Virus record (IMG/VR): IMGVR_UViG_3300028800_000179
Span: 1 to 40,629 of that record
Direction: 5' to 3' (one strand)
DNA from: a virus
Length of the DNA stretch: 40,629 bases
In this document: piece after piece, positions 27,888-36,354 of the stretch
Layout of the letters: each line of letters starts with the position of its first letter
How positions within the stretch are numbered: position 1 is the stretch's first letter
The notes under the pieces: model-generated
What the model saw: only the letters and a program-made list of their open reading frames with translations
What the model was told of the DNA's origin: nothing
The model's database searches: none
Position numbers and translations under genes: made by a program

Positions 27888-30323
27888 ATGAAAAAAATTC
27901 TTCTTCAAGCCGCGCTGCTGTTGTTGAGCAGCCTCCCCATGCTGGGCCAGACCACGAACTTACCGGTGATCAGCACCAACGCCGCGTCGGGCAACCCAAC
28001 CAATCCGCCGGTGACGGCTGTATACGGCGCCGTCTTTTTAGCCGGCACGAACGCGCCCAACGGCCTGATCTGTGCCGCGACCGGTTCGTTCTACAATCAG
28101 TTCGATCAGACGTGGACGAATCTGTTGGCGACCTGGGTCAAGGGACAGGGCGTATGCACGAGCAACTGGATCACCCTTACGAACGGCACCGGGCTGTCTT
28201 ATGTTCCACCTTCTCCGGGACAGGTCACCAACGCTGCCGCTGCGGTGTCCCAGACGATGACGCCCACCAATCAGATCAGTAAAACATTTTACGTTTCATC
28301 GACCAACAGCCAGACGTACATGGGCACCGCGCAAATCTTCGGGCAAGGCACGTTGACGCAGCCCTTTTATGGAGACTTCGATGCCATCGTCAATTCCCAG
28401 CCGGCGTGGTCCACGGGCAATCTCCTGCCCACTGGAACTAATGCGCCATTTTGGACTTTGGGCAACGGCGGATTTTCGAGCAATCTTGTGCTTAAGACCG
28501 GTATGGTTTTAGGTGGGTACAACGGGGCGCAAGTGGTCATCAAACGTTCGCCGACCTATGCTTCGACGGAATCTTTGTTCGGCAGTGGAAATTTCATCAC
28601 GCTCAGAAATATAATCATTGACGGGTCGATGACCAATGGAGTGACCGGGAAAGTTGTGTATGGTGCCGTCCTCAATGGGTCTTACGAAAAAGCGGAACAT
28701 TGCGTTGTGATCAACTGGTGTGGGGATTCTTCCGTGGGTGAATCATGGGGATTTTATCTTGGCGCGCAAGCCGGGACGGCCAGCCCTGAAATATCCGATT
28801 GCACGGTGTCGAACTGTTGGGGGAATTATGACGATTGCTATGAGGCCGATGGCTCGGCCTACATCCACGACAATTTCTATACGTTGCCCGTTTTGACGAG
28901 CAATCTGCACATGGTGGGAGTGAATTTTGCCTACGGAGTTAATGAACGGATTGTGAACAATACCGGATCGGGTGGACGAGACTTTGCCTACGCAGACACT
29001 GGGGGAGCAACCAATGTAACGTTCGTGGGAAATTACGGGTTGAATGTAGCCTCCGGCGTTTACGTTCATTTCGGCGGGCCGGCCGTGGGGTGGACCATGC
29101 AGGGCTTGAAAGTCCAAGGGAATACGTTCACCGAAAACACCAATTACTGGGTCAGCTCGCGGGGTATGGTGCTGTTGGATTCCCGTGAAACAAACGTTGC
29201 CTGGAACGGCTTTTTAATATCAGGAAATGTCATGGGGTACGCGTGTCCCGGTGAACCAACGACACAAATTGATCCGAACCAGTGTTCCGTGCTCGTGTAC
29301 GACGAGAGCAATTCCAACGGGCTTTTGAATGGGATTTCGGTTTTGGGAAACACCATCGACAGTCATTTCCCGATCAGCCTGGCGAACTACACCGGCCTGC
29401 AATGGATCGACAATTTTGACCAGAACGGCAATGGCTATTCCAACATTCTCACCAGTCTTGCCCCGCTGGAATTTCAGCGTGAGTCTCAAAACCTGAACGG
29501 TCCCGCCAACCCGCAAAATCCGTTGAATGCCGGCCTCGTGCTTGACCTGTCATTCATCGAGGGCACCGGCACGAACGTTTACAATTACGCATCGTCCTAC
29601 GCCATCACAAATCTGAACTTTACGCCCGTCTGTTCAATGGTGGGTGGCGCGTACCTGTGGAGCACGGGGCAGGTTGGTTACGCCCTGTCAATGACCAACA
29701 ACATATTGGGCGTGGGGGCCGGATCCTTCGCCACATTCACCAACTGTTTGAGCTATTCGTTTGGCACTTCATTGCAGGGTTATTCCAACATGACGGTTGA
29801 AGTTGATGTCAAGCAACCGGCTTTTGTCGGTGGTGCTTACGACATCCCCTTGAGTCTTCAGCAGCTTGCTTCATCGAACTGTTTTCAGTTGCATTTTACG
29901 GCGACGCAGACCGGCTTCAACTTTTGCAGTGGTACGACCAATGAGGCGTATTATTTCGGGACCAGCTACGCAGACGGCAACCCGCATCAGTTGATGGCGG
30001 TATACGCCGGTACGAGCGTAACCTTGTACGTTGATGGCGTTGCCGTTGGTTCGCAAGCGGCGACGGGAATTGTATTTCCAGCGGCCAACGGGGCGGTGAG
30101 TGGTTACTTTGCCGCGAGCCGACTTAATGGATTCGTTTCCAAGGCAGCGGTGTGGACGAGAGCACTATCACCAAGCGAGGTGTTACTGTCTTACCGGAAA
30201 TTCAGGCCGCCTGACATTGGCACCACCTATTACCTGATTTACATGCCGACGAATACGTCGGGAACGCATGGGTTGTCAGGATATCTCACCAACGGCGTGG
30301 TCATTTCCACCGGAACCTACTGA
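27888..30323 (+). CDS. large exported beta-helix protein with C-terminal LamG-like domain (811 aa)
   Basis: MKKILLQAALLLLSSLPMLG-Q is a Sec signal peptide. Residues about 120-480 look like a right-handed parallel beta-helix (FITLRNIIIDGSMTNGVTGK, SPEISDCTVSNCWGN-type rungs, NGISVLGNTIDSHFPISL). Residues about 600-790 form a LamG/concanavalin-type sandwich (HQLMAVYAGTSVTLYVDGVA; LNGFVSKAAVWTRALSPSEV). These folds are common in carbohydrate-binding adhesins and tail depolymerases. A signal peptide on a tail fibre would be odd, because virions assemble in the cytoplasm, so a host-surface adhesin is the alternative. Confidence 0.7.
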   Translation: MKKILLQAALLLLSSLPMLGQTTNLPVISTNAASGNPTNPPVTAVYGAVFLAGTNAPNGLICAATGSFYNQFDQTWTNLLATWVKGQGVCTSNWITLTNGTGLSYVPPSPGQVTNAAAAVSQTMTPTNQISKTFYVSSTNSQTYMGTAQIFGQGTLTQPFYGDFDAIVNSQPAWSTGNLLPTGTNAPFWTLGNGGFSSNLVLKTGMVLGGYNGAQVVIKRSPTYASTESLFGSGNFITLRNIIIDGSMTNGVTGKVVYGAVLNGSYEKAEHCVVINWCGDSSVGESWGFYLGAQAGTASPEISDCTVSNCWGNYDDCYEADGSAYIHDNFYTLPVLTSNLHMVGVNFAYGVNERIVNNTGSGGRDFAYADTGGATNVTFVGNYGLNVASGVYVHFGGPAVGWTMQGLKVQGNTFTENTNYWVSSRGMVLLDSRETNVAWNGFLISGNVMGYACPGEPTTQIDPNQCSVLVYDESNSNGLLNGISVLGNTIDSHFPISLANYTGLQWIDNFDQNGNGYSNILTSLAPLEFQRESQNLNGPANPQNPLNAGLVLDLSFIEGTGTNVYNYASSYAITNLNFTPVCSMVGGAYLWSTGQVGYALSMTNNILGVGAGSFATFTNCLSYSFGTSLQGYSNMTVEVDVKQPAFVGGAYDIPLSLQQLASSNCFQLHFTATQTGFNFCSGTTNEAYYFGTSYADGNPHQLMAVYAGTSVTLYVDGVAVGSQAATGIVFPAANGAVSGYFAASRLNGFVSKAAVWTRALSPSEVLLSYRKFRPPDIGTTYYLIYMPTNTSGTHGLSGYLTNGVVISTGTY

Positions 30324-30328
30324 ACGCC

Positions 30329-31030
30329 ATGATCCAGGTGTTGATCATTGCATTGTCGCTGCTGGCCCTGCAACTGCAGGGCCAGCAGCTCTACACCAAC
30401 CAGGTGGACGTCACGACCACGGTCACGGATTATTATTACAACGCCGCGCTGTTGCCGCTCGGTTTCTCGCCGGCGACGTGGGCCTGGATGCCGACGAGCC
30501 CGTCGGCAACCCTCACCTCAGATCAGCTCGGATTGATCGGAACACTGAATCTCACCAACTACGGCAACTCGACGGTGGCTTTCGTCATTCACCTGTCGTC
30601 CCTGGGCATCGGCAGCAACGGGCTGGTGGTGACGCAATTCTGGCCTGACCCGATAAGTGGATTGTGGATCACCAACGTGACGGCGATCCCGATTTACAAG
30701 ACCGGCTGGAAACTGTTTGCCACCGACGGCCGCACTAACCTGGTTTGCGCAGTCCTGACGAACCTGACCAATCCGCAGTGGACGTTGGTGACCAACTCCA
30801 ATCCGACATGGGGCACATTCACCGGGACCGCACAATTCTTTGACCTGCGAACCAACGGCATCAGCCTGCAGGTTTACCGGACAGACACGCTGCCGGCGAC
30901 CGTGGTCGCCTACACCACAAACATCGTCACGACCAATCCACCCGCGGCCATGGCCGTGCCGATGCCGCCAGGTGTAATGGCTGTGCCAACGTCTCCTGCA
31001 CCTCGGAAATTACCGAGGCACCTATCATGA
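30329..31030 (+). CDS. exported Asn/Thr-rich protein (233 aa)
   Basis: MIQVLIIALSLLALQLQG forms a signal-like hydrophobic start. The mature region is beta-rich (LGLIGTLNLTNYGNSTVAFV, VVTQFWPDPISGLWITNVTA), ending in a proline-rich tail. It follows the LamG protein by five bases and overlaps the zinc-finger gene by ATGA, so it is in the same operon. No family is recognised. Confidence 0.6.
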   Translation: MIQVLIIALSLLALQLQGQQLYTNQVDVTTTVTDYYYNAALLPLGFSPATWAWMPTSPSATLTSDQLGLIGTLNLTNYGNSTVAFVIHLSSLGIGSNGLVVTQFWPDPISGLWITNVTAIPIYKTGWKLFATDGRTNLVCAVLTNLTNPQWTLVTNSNPTWGTFTGTAQFFDLRTNGISLQVYRTDTLPATVVAYTTNIVTTNPPAAMAVPMPPGVMAVPTSPAPRKLPRHLS

Positions 31031-31674
31031 CCGCCGCCCTCCAACGCTCCGGTCGGCGTGTGCGCCATTATCGCGTGGACGCGGCCATCGGCACCCTGCT
31101 GGCGCAGCTCGGGCTGGATTACAGCACGCGAAACTTTTGGACCGATAACAGCTTCATCCTGGAGGAGATTCTGCACGATGCTTTTGTGGCCTACCGGGAC
31201 CGGATCATCCGTGTCCAGCCCAGGGCAGCCGGTGACTCGGAAACGGAGGCGACGGCGCTCAATGCGCTATGGTCGGAAATTAAACGCCGTTTTGAACAGC
31301 ACCTGCGCCCGCATTTATTTTCCAGGATGCCGCAAATGCAGCGGATCAATCGTGGCACTTCGTTGCGCTGTTGTGGTTTCCGGCTTTGCGGCAAGCCGTT
31401 TGAGACGGTTCGCCCCGACAAGAGATTTTGCACGGACCAGCACCGCAACGCCGAGCGCATCCGCCGCTACTGGGACCGCCAAAAACTTTATCGGGTCAGC
31501 GCCTGGCGTGTGTGCGCCAATGAGCACTGCACCAATGGCTCCGGCGGCGGCAGGAAAAGATTCCGCACCACGTACCCGTGGAAAAAATTCTGCACTGGCC
31601 AATGCCAGCTCCGGGCCAAATGGAAGCGGGCGACGGCCCGGCGCCGCGCTACTGTCACCCACCAACACGCATAA
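31027..31674 (+). CDS. protein with two cysteine zinc-knuckle motifs (215 aa)
   Basis: Two similar cysteine motifs are visible: CGFRLCGKPFETVRPDKRFC followed by TDQHRNAERIRRYWDRQK, and VCANEHC later with YPWKKFCTGQCQLRAKWK. They resemble CGNR-type zinc fingers, where F-C-x-x-x-C/H is followed by a basic helix that can contact DNA or RNA. An N-terminal helical domain of about 100 residues precedes them. It is a strange neighbour for tail genes; a regulatory or assembly role is open. Confidence 0.6.
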   Translation: MTAALQRSGRRVRHYRVDAAIGTLLAQLGLDYSTRNFWTDNSFILEEILHDAFVAYRDRIIRVQPRAAGDSETEATALNALWSEIKRRFEQHLRPHLFSRMPQMQRINRGTSLRCCGFRLCGKPFETVRPDKRFCTDQHRNAERIRRYWDRQKLYRVSAWRVCANEHCTNGSGGGRKRFRTTYPWKKFCTGQCQLRAKWKRATARRRATVTHQHA

Positions 31675-31679
31675 AACTT

Positions 31680-32066
31680 ATGGATCACAAAACCATCCGA
31701 CTAAACGGCGGCCTGCTCGTCAACGTGACGATGGCCGACAACAGCATCGTGGAAATCAAGGTCCGGCAACTGCCGACGGGCGAATGGGACAAGGCCATCG
31801 GTCTGTTCACCAACGAACGCGCCCTGGTCGCCCTGATCTGCGGCCAGCCGCCGGAATGGATCAACACTGTGGCACCGGAGAGTTACGGGGAGCTTTACAA
31901 GGTGGCACGGGAGGTGAATGAGCTCGGTTTTTTCGACTTTGCCTCCCGGCAGTTAAAAGCGGGCCAGGAGGAGATCGAACGACTGGTCAAGCTGGGCGTG
32001 CCGCTGGAAAAGATCATCGAGGCCGGAAAGCGATCCATCTCGCTTGCTGGATCGAGAGCTGCGTAA
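31680..32066 (+). CDS. tail assembly chaperone, gpG-like (128 aa)
   Basis: It is a soluble protein (TIRLNGGLLVNVTMADNSIV, later GELYKVAREVNELGFFDFAS) lying just upstream of the tape measure, the position of the G/GT chaperones that coat the tape measure during tail assembly. The 3' end carries a slippery-type sequence, and the following open frame is in -1 register. The assignment rests on position, size and the frameshift arrangement. Confidence 0.6.
   Translation: MDHKTIRLNGGLLVNVTMADNSIVEIKVRQLPTGEWDKAIGLFTNERALVALICGQPPEWINTVAPESYGELYKVAREVNELGFFDFASRQLKAGQEEIERLVKLGVPLEKIIEAGKRSISLAGSRAA
32024..32054 (+). promoter_or_regulatory. candidate programmed -1 frameshift site
   Basis: The heptamer C GGA AAG (32024-32030) in the frame of the gene at 31680 differs in one base from the lambda G/T slippery site G GGA AAG. 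It is followed at once by CGATCCA (32031-32037) pairing with TGGATCG (32048-32054), and an alternative AAGCGA/TCGCTT hairpin. The -1 frame is open through the site and ends at 32266. Confidence 0.55.
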
Positions 32067-32095
32067 TCGACGCGGGCTGCTCGCGCGCCGAGGCG

Positions 32096-32266
32096 ATGGC
32101 CATGAGCTGGGAACAGCTCGATGCATTGGCCCGCGCCGGCCGGGCCCGGATGGCCACCAACATCCTGCAGATCGTCCGGGGCATCCGGGCGGGTTATTCC
32201 GACACCGGCGATTACGGCGACTGGCAGGCCAACATGCGAAGGGAAATGGAACTGACCGATGAGTGA
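32096..32266 (+). CDS. -1 frame tail chaperone extension, gpT-like (56 aa if initiated separately)
   Basis: The frame encodes MSWEQLDALARAGRARMATN and a tail with YSDTGDYGDWQANMRREMEL, a helical, charged sequence as found in T extensions. It is in -1 register to the gene at 31680 and stays open upstream past 32030, so ribosomal slippage there would give a fusion of about 195 residues. Internal ATGs at 32096 and 32102 would allow separate initiation. It overlaps the tape-measure start by eight bases. Confidence 0.55.
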   Translation: MAMSWEQLDALARAGRARMATNILQIVRGIRAGYSDTGDYGDWQANMRREMELTDE

Positions 32267-34808
32267 GCCGGTAAAAATTGTCATCACAGCGCAGACGGCC
32301 GAGGCGGCGGCCGCCATCCGGCAGTTCGCGGTGTCGGCCGGCGCCGACATCGGCGGGGTGGCAGGTGCCGCGGCCGCGCCCAACCTGGCTCTGCGTCAGT
32401 TGCGCGAAACCTCGATGCTGACGCGCGAAGGTTTCATGGGATTGCAGAGCACGGCGTTGCTCCTGGGTGGTACGCATTTCCCCCAACTTACCTATGGGGT
32501 GATGGGACTCACCGAAGGCATGCGCGCCCTGCGCGGCACCGCATTGTTGAGCAAATTATCTTTGGGCGAGCTCGTCCCGATTATCGCCGGCATCGGCCTG
32601 GTGCTGGCGGGTGTGGTGGTCGCCTGGGACGCATTTTCCAACAGCGAGATCACCGCCAAAAAGCGGACGGAAGACCTGGCCGGCGCGCTGGAAAAGCTGC
32701 CCGACCTTTTAAAGAACATTTCTGATGCGGCGCAAACGGGTTTTCTGTCTCCGGAAAAGGCCGAGCAATTGCGGAAGATGGCCAGCGGTGAAACGCCGCT
32801 TTATTACCCGCGAACGCCAGCGGGAATGAAACCAGGTTCACCCTATTATTCAAAAGATCCGGATGGCGGTAAGGATAAAATATTCACCGGGGACCTGACC
32901 ACTGAAGCCAGTTTCCGCAATCGCTCCGGGATGGTGATTCAAAACGAGCCCGCCTTGCAGAAGGACAAAGACGCCTATCTTCAACGGCAGGCATTCGGGG
33001 GGACTGGGGACGATGCCAAGCTCGATGCCGCGCAGCAGAAGATCGCCCTGGCGCGCATAGCCGCGCAAAAGGAATTGGACGATCTGATGAGGACGTCCTC
33101 GCAGGAACAGATGGGCGCGTTCGACAAAGAGCGGTCCCAGGAGGATGAACGTTACGGCAAGGAACTAGCCCATTTCAAGGAGGTGGCCGCCCAACGCCGC
33201 GCTGGCATCACCGACCAGCAACAACTGGCCGCCATCACCCAGCAGCTCGACCAGGATCAGCAGACGCTTGACAACGGCCATCTGGCCCGTCTGGACGCGA
33301 TTGATCAGAAGCAGAATAAAAGTAATGCGGAGGCGCAGAACAAACTGAAAGAACGGGCTGCCCAGGCATTCACGAAGGCCAACACTGACCTGGAGACACA
33401 AATCACCACCGAGGCGGAAGCGGCCGGCAAAAAGCGCGAGGAATACTACCAGGAGGAATACGCCGAGCGCACGCAGTTGGCGGAGATTTTCTACCGGACT
33501 GGCGCCATCAGTGAGCAGCAATACAACGAAGCTGTTGCCAAGGCGCAGCAGGATTTCTATGCCGGGCGAAATGCGATGGAGGAGGAAGGGGTGCGTAAAT
33601 CCCAGGCCGACCAGGAAAACCGTCGCGCAGACATCGAGGCGCAGATCGCGGCGATCCAGTCTGACCAACTCCTGACGCGGTTGCAAAAGGAACAGGAGGA
33701 ACTGGTGCTCAAACAACAGTTGCTACAACTGGATCAGCAGCGCCTGGCCATCATCCAGCAGCGCGTGGCCACCACGGGTGATGATCAAGTTAGAGCGACC
33801 TACGAAAAGGAAATCGAGGAGCTCAAGAAACAGATCGCAGTCTTACAAAATCAAATCCCGGCCGGCCAGCGCAGCATGAGTGTTGGTGGCAACGTGCAGG
33901 ATCAGTGGACACAAATCCAGGGGCGCCTGGGCAGCCCACAGGAGAACGCCGCCAATGTCATCACGTCCCCGTTTGCGCAGCTTGATACGAGCCTGGACAA
34001 GGCGCTGAGTGACATGATGATCAAGGGCACTTCGTTCAGGCAATTCTGGCAGAGCATCAGCTTGGGGATGGCTGAGGATTTCGCTCGGTCGGTGGCCAAG
34101 ATGGCGGCCGACGAGGCTACGAGCCTGGCGATGCAGGCGGCGCAATGGATCGCGCACAACGTGTTCAAGGTGGCCATTCACACGGCCGGGGAACAGGCGC
34201 AGACGGCCGTGACCGCCCAGGGGTCGGTTGAGCGTGGCGCGGTGCGCGTGGCCGAAACGCTTTTCCACATCGGCCAGGTTGCTTTGCGGACGGCCGCACA
34301 CGTCGCCGGGGAAATTCTTCAAACCTCCATGACGATTGCCCAATCAGCGATCCGGGTGGCCACCATCCTGGCTGAGGCGATTCCTTATCTGATCAAGGCC
34401 GCAATCATGGCCATGGACGCCATGGCGGATATTCCAATTGTAGGACCGGTCCTGGCGATTGCGGCTGCCGGCGCCATCATCGCGGCCGGCGCCGGGCTGA
34501 TGTCGCGCGATTCCGGTGGACCGGGCGAGCCGGGCCAGGTCTATCACATTGGCCGGGGCGCGCAGGACGAGATTTTCGTACCGCATAACGCGGGCACATT
34601 TTATCCAAAGGGCCAGTGGTCCGCGAACCAGGCAGTTGCGCCGGGCGGCGGCGGCGGCGCCTCTTCGCCGGACGTCAAGGTGGATCACTTCGTCGTTTAC
34701 AACGACCAGCAGCTTTACGAGAAAATGAAAAGTTCGACGGCGAAAAAAATCTTCGTCACCCATCTCAGCGATCCGGGCATAAAAACGCAGGCGGGCATCC
34801 AGACATGA
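32259..34808 (+). CDS. tape measure protein (849 aa)
   Basis: It is a very long protein with an early membrane segment (LVPIIAGIGLVLAGVVVAW, about residues 107-126), a central run of coiled coil (residues about 230-540, e.g. LLTRLQKEQEELVLKQQLLQ) and a hydrophobic C-terminal region (IPIVGPVLAIAAAGAIIAAG). This order is typical of siphovirus tape measures, which set tail length and are later ejected into the cell envelope. Using the usual 1.5 angstrom per residue, a tail of about 125 nm is expected. It overlaps the chaperone frame and the next gene. Confidence 0.82.
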   Translation: MSEPVKIVITAQTAEAAAAIRQFAVSAGADIGGVAGAAAAPNLALRQLRETSMLTREGFMGLQSTALLLGGTHFPQLTYGVMGLTEGMRALRGTALLSKLSLGELVPIIAGIGLVLAGVVVAWDAFSNSEITAKKRTEDLAGALEKLPDLLKNISDAAQTGFLSPEKAEQLRKMASGETPLYYPRTPAGMKPGSPYYSKDPDGGKDKIFTGDLTTEASFRNRSGMVIQNEPALQKDKDAYLQRQAFGGTGDDAKLDAAQQKIALARIAAQKELDDLMRTSSQEQMGAFDKERSQEDERYGKELAHFKEVAAQRRAGITDQQQLAAITQQLDQDQQTLDNGHLARLDAIDQKQNKSNAEAQNKLKERAAQAFTKANTDLETQITTEAEAAGKKREEYYQEEYAERTQLAEIFYRTGAISEQQYNEAVAKAQQDFYAGRNAMEEEGVRKSQADQENRRADIEAQIAAIQSDQLLTRLQKEQEELVLKQQLLQLDQQRLAIIQQRVATTGDDQVRATYEKEIEELKKQIAVLQNQIPAGQRSMSVGGNVQDQWTQIQGRLGSPQENAANVITSPFAQLDTSLDKALSDMMIKGTSFRQFWQSISLGMAEDFARSVAKMAADEATSLAMQAAQWIAHNVFKVAIHTAGEQAQTAVTAQGSVERGAVRVAETLFHIGQVALRTAAHVAGEILQTSMTIAQSAIRVATILAEAIPYLIKAAIMAMDAMADIPIVGPVLAIAAAGAIIAAGAGLMSRDSGGPGEPGQVYHIGRGAQDEIFVPHNAGTFYPKGQWSANQAVAPGGGGGASSPDVKVDHFVVYNDQQLYEKMKSSTAKKIFVTHLSDPGIKTQAGIQT

Positions 34809-35455
34809 TTGCCATCAACGGTTACACCCTTTTCCCGCACCCGGCCGACTGGTCCACCCAGCCGGACAATGTGGAGGATTGGCAGAGCGGGATTGGCACC
34901 GGTGTCCTGGGCAATGAACAGCGCGCGGGCCTTCGCGATCTCCCGCTGGAATCCCTGACCTTTATCATCACCGCACAATCGCTGCAGGAGCGCTGCCGCC
35001 TCGATGCACGGCTGGACCAGGCGCTCAAATCCGGGTTGGCCTGCATTCCTTACTTTGGCATGGGCAGCGCGCTGGCTGCACCGGTCAATGCCGGTGCCAA
35101 TGCTGTCGGTATCCAGGACGCGGTCAATCCCTGGCCGTGGGCCGCTGGCGATTACGCGATCATCGTGGGCGCCGATGACACGGTTTACGATGTGCTGCCG
35201 GTGACGGTCGTTGCCGGCAACACCCTGCAATTCGGCGCGGGCGCGCTCAATTACGGGTGGGTTAGAAAAATAGTGCGGCCGCTGCTCTTCGGCAAAATCT
35301 CAACGGAAAAGCAAACCGTCCTGACCAACTGGCATACGCCGGTAAAACTCACAGTCAAACAACAGGTCAACCCGCGCAGCGCGCAGATTGGCATCACGCC
35401 GCCGCTGGTTCCGGGCGTTGGTCAACAAATCGTCGGGAAAACGAATCAATTATGA
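34805..35455 (+). CDS. tail-tip protein downstream of the tape measure (216 aa)
   Basis: The N-terminus (INGYTLFPHPADWSTQPDNV, then GLRDLPLESLTFIITAQSLQ) reads like a beta-rich distal-tail domain, and the last third (TVLTNWHTPVKLTVKQQVNP) is also beta. It follows the tape measure by an ATGA overlap, the position of distal tail proteins in the D3112/B3 type of tail. The ATGA at 35452 couples it to the exported protein gene. Confidence 0.55.
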   Translation: MIAINGYTLFPHPADWSTQPDNVEDWQSGIGTGVLGNEQRAGLRDLPLESLTFIITAQSLQERCRLDARLDQALKSGLACIPYFGMGSALAAPVNAGANAVGIQDAVNPWPWAAGDYAIIVGADDTVYDVLPVTVVAGNTLQFGAGALNYGWVRKIVRPLLFGKISTEKQTVLTNWHTPVKLTVKQQVNPRSAQIGITPPLVPGVGQQIVGKTNQL

Positions 35456-36354
35456 AAACGAAAATCGCACTCATCCTGGCAGTTCTGATTTCAGCCTTCA
35501 GCTTTCAGCCTTCAGCCCTGGCTTCAGGTTACGCCCTTTCCAACGACCTGCAGGCGTCGTTCACGCTCTTTTACTGGACTAACAGTGGTGCCGGTAACGT
35601 GTTCAGCCTGATCACCAACACGCCGCCAGGCAACAATTATGTTGTGAGCATTCCCACCAATGGTCCAGCCGGCCTGGGACTGCAACCAACGAACGCGACG
35701 ATGTTCATCCTGGTGCCGTGGACGAACATGCCCTACGCCAGCAACAACGTCAGCTCCTTCTTCACGAACGCGCTCGCCGCCATTGCCCCCGCAAGCGAGA
35801 CGGTACCGCAATGGCAGATGATTTTAAAATCCTATTTCGTCACCGGAGCGATCCCCAACCAGGCGAACTATTGGGAGTTGATTGACACCATTTTTTACTA
35901 CGTGAACGCCATGTATCTGAATTCGGTTTCCGCACAATCGAATGCGCAGTACATCGTCACCATCACGCAGCAGCGTGCATATATTGAGGGTAATTGCATG
36001 ACTCCGGGTGGTGGCTCGACTTCATTCTCACATACGAATTCTTTCGCGTTTGGGTGCTTTGATATAACCACGAACTCACCATACAATTTCAGTTCCCCAC
36101 CACCTGGTTATCAAGGCTACCCAAGTATGACTGTACAGTTCACGATTCCCTTTGCCGATACGAACTACATTGTGCAGGGGTTTTGGGACGGAGTTGAAGT
36201 AGCGACGACGAATTTAACGGGTGGTTTTCCGAACATGTCTTTGACGCTTTCTTCGAGGCCATTTGTTACCGCTCGTACCACCACAAATTGCATCTTGGCG
36301 TTTGGTGCGCTTGACGGTAATTGGCACAACTATTATTTCATTTTCACCCACTGA
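35452..36354 (+). CDS. exported Asn/Thr-rich protein in the tail-tip block (300 aa)
   Basis: MKTKIALILAVLISAFSFQP then SALA-S is a Sec signal peptide, partly encoded by a heptamer repeat. The mature protein is beta-type and rich in Asn, Thr and Phe (GNNYVVSIPTNGPAGLGLQP, later PSMTVQFTIPFADTNYIVQG). It interrupts the tail-tip genes and is coupled to both neighbours (ATGA, TGATG), so it is made together with them. No family is recognised. Confidence 0.65.
   Translation: MKTKIALILAVLISAFSFQPSALASGYALSNDLQASFTLFYWTNSGAGNVFSLITNTPPGNNYVVSIPTNGPAGLGLQPTNATMFILVPWTNMPYASNNVSSFFTNALAAIAPASETVPQWQMILKSYFVTGAIPNQANYWELIDTIFYYVNAMYLNSVSAQSNAQYIVTITQQRAYIEGNCMTPGGGSTSFSHTNSFAFGCFDITTNSPYNFSSPPPGYQGYPSMTVQFTIPFADTNYIVQGFWDGVEVATTNLTGGFPNMSLTLSSRPFVTARTTTNCILAFGALDGNWHNYYFIFTH
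35489..35516 (+). repeat. four tandem heptamers (T/C)TTCAGC
   Basis: TTTCAGC, CTTCAGC, TTTCAGC, CTTCAGC stand directly in tandem, giving an exact 14-base period. They encode part of the hydrophobic core of the signal peptide (ISAFSFQPSA). Confidence 0.85.
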
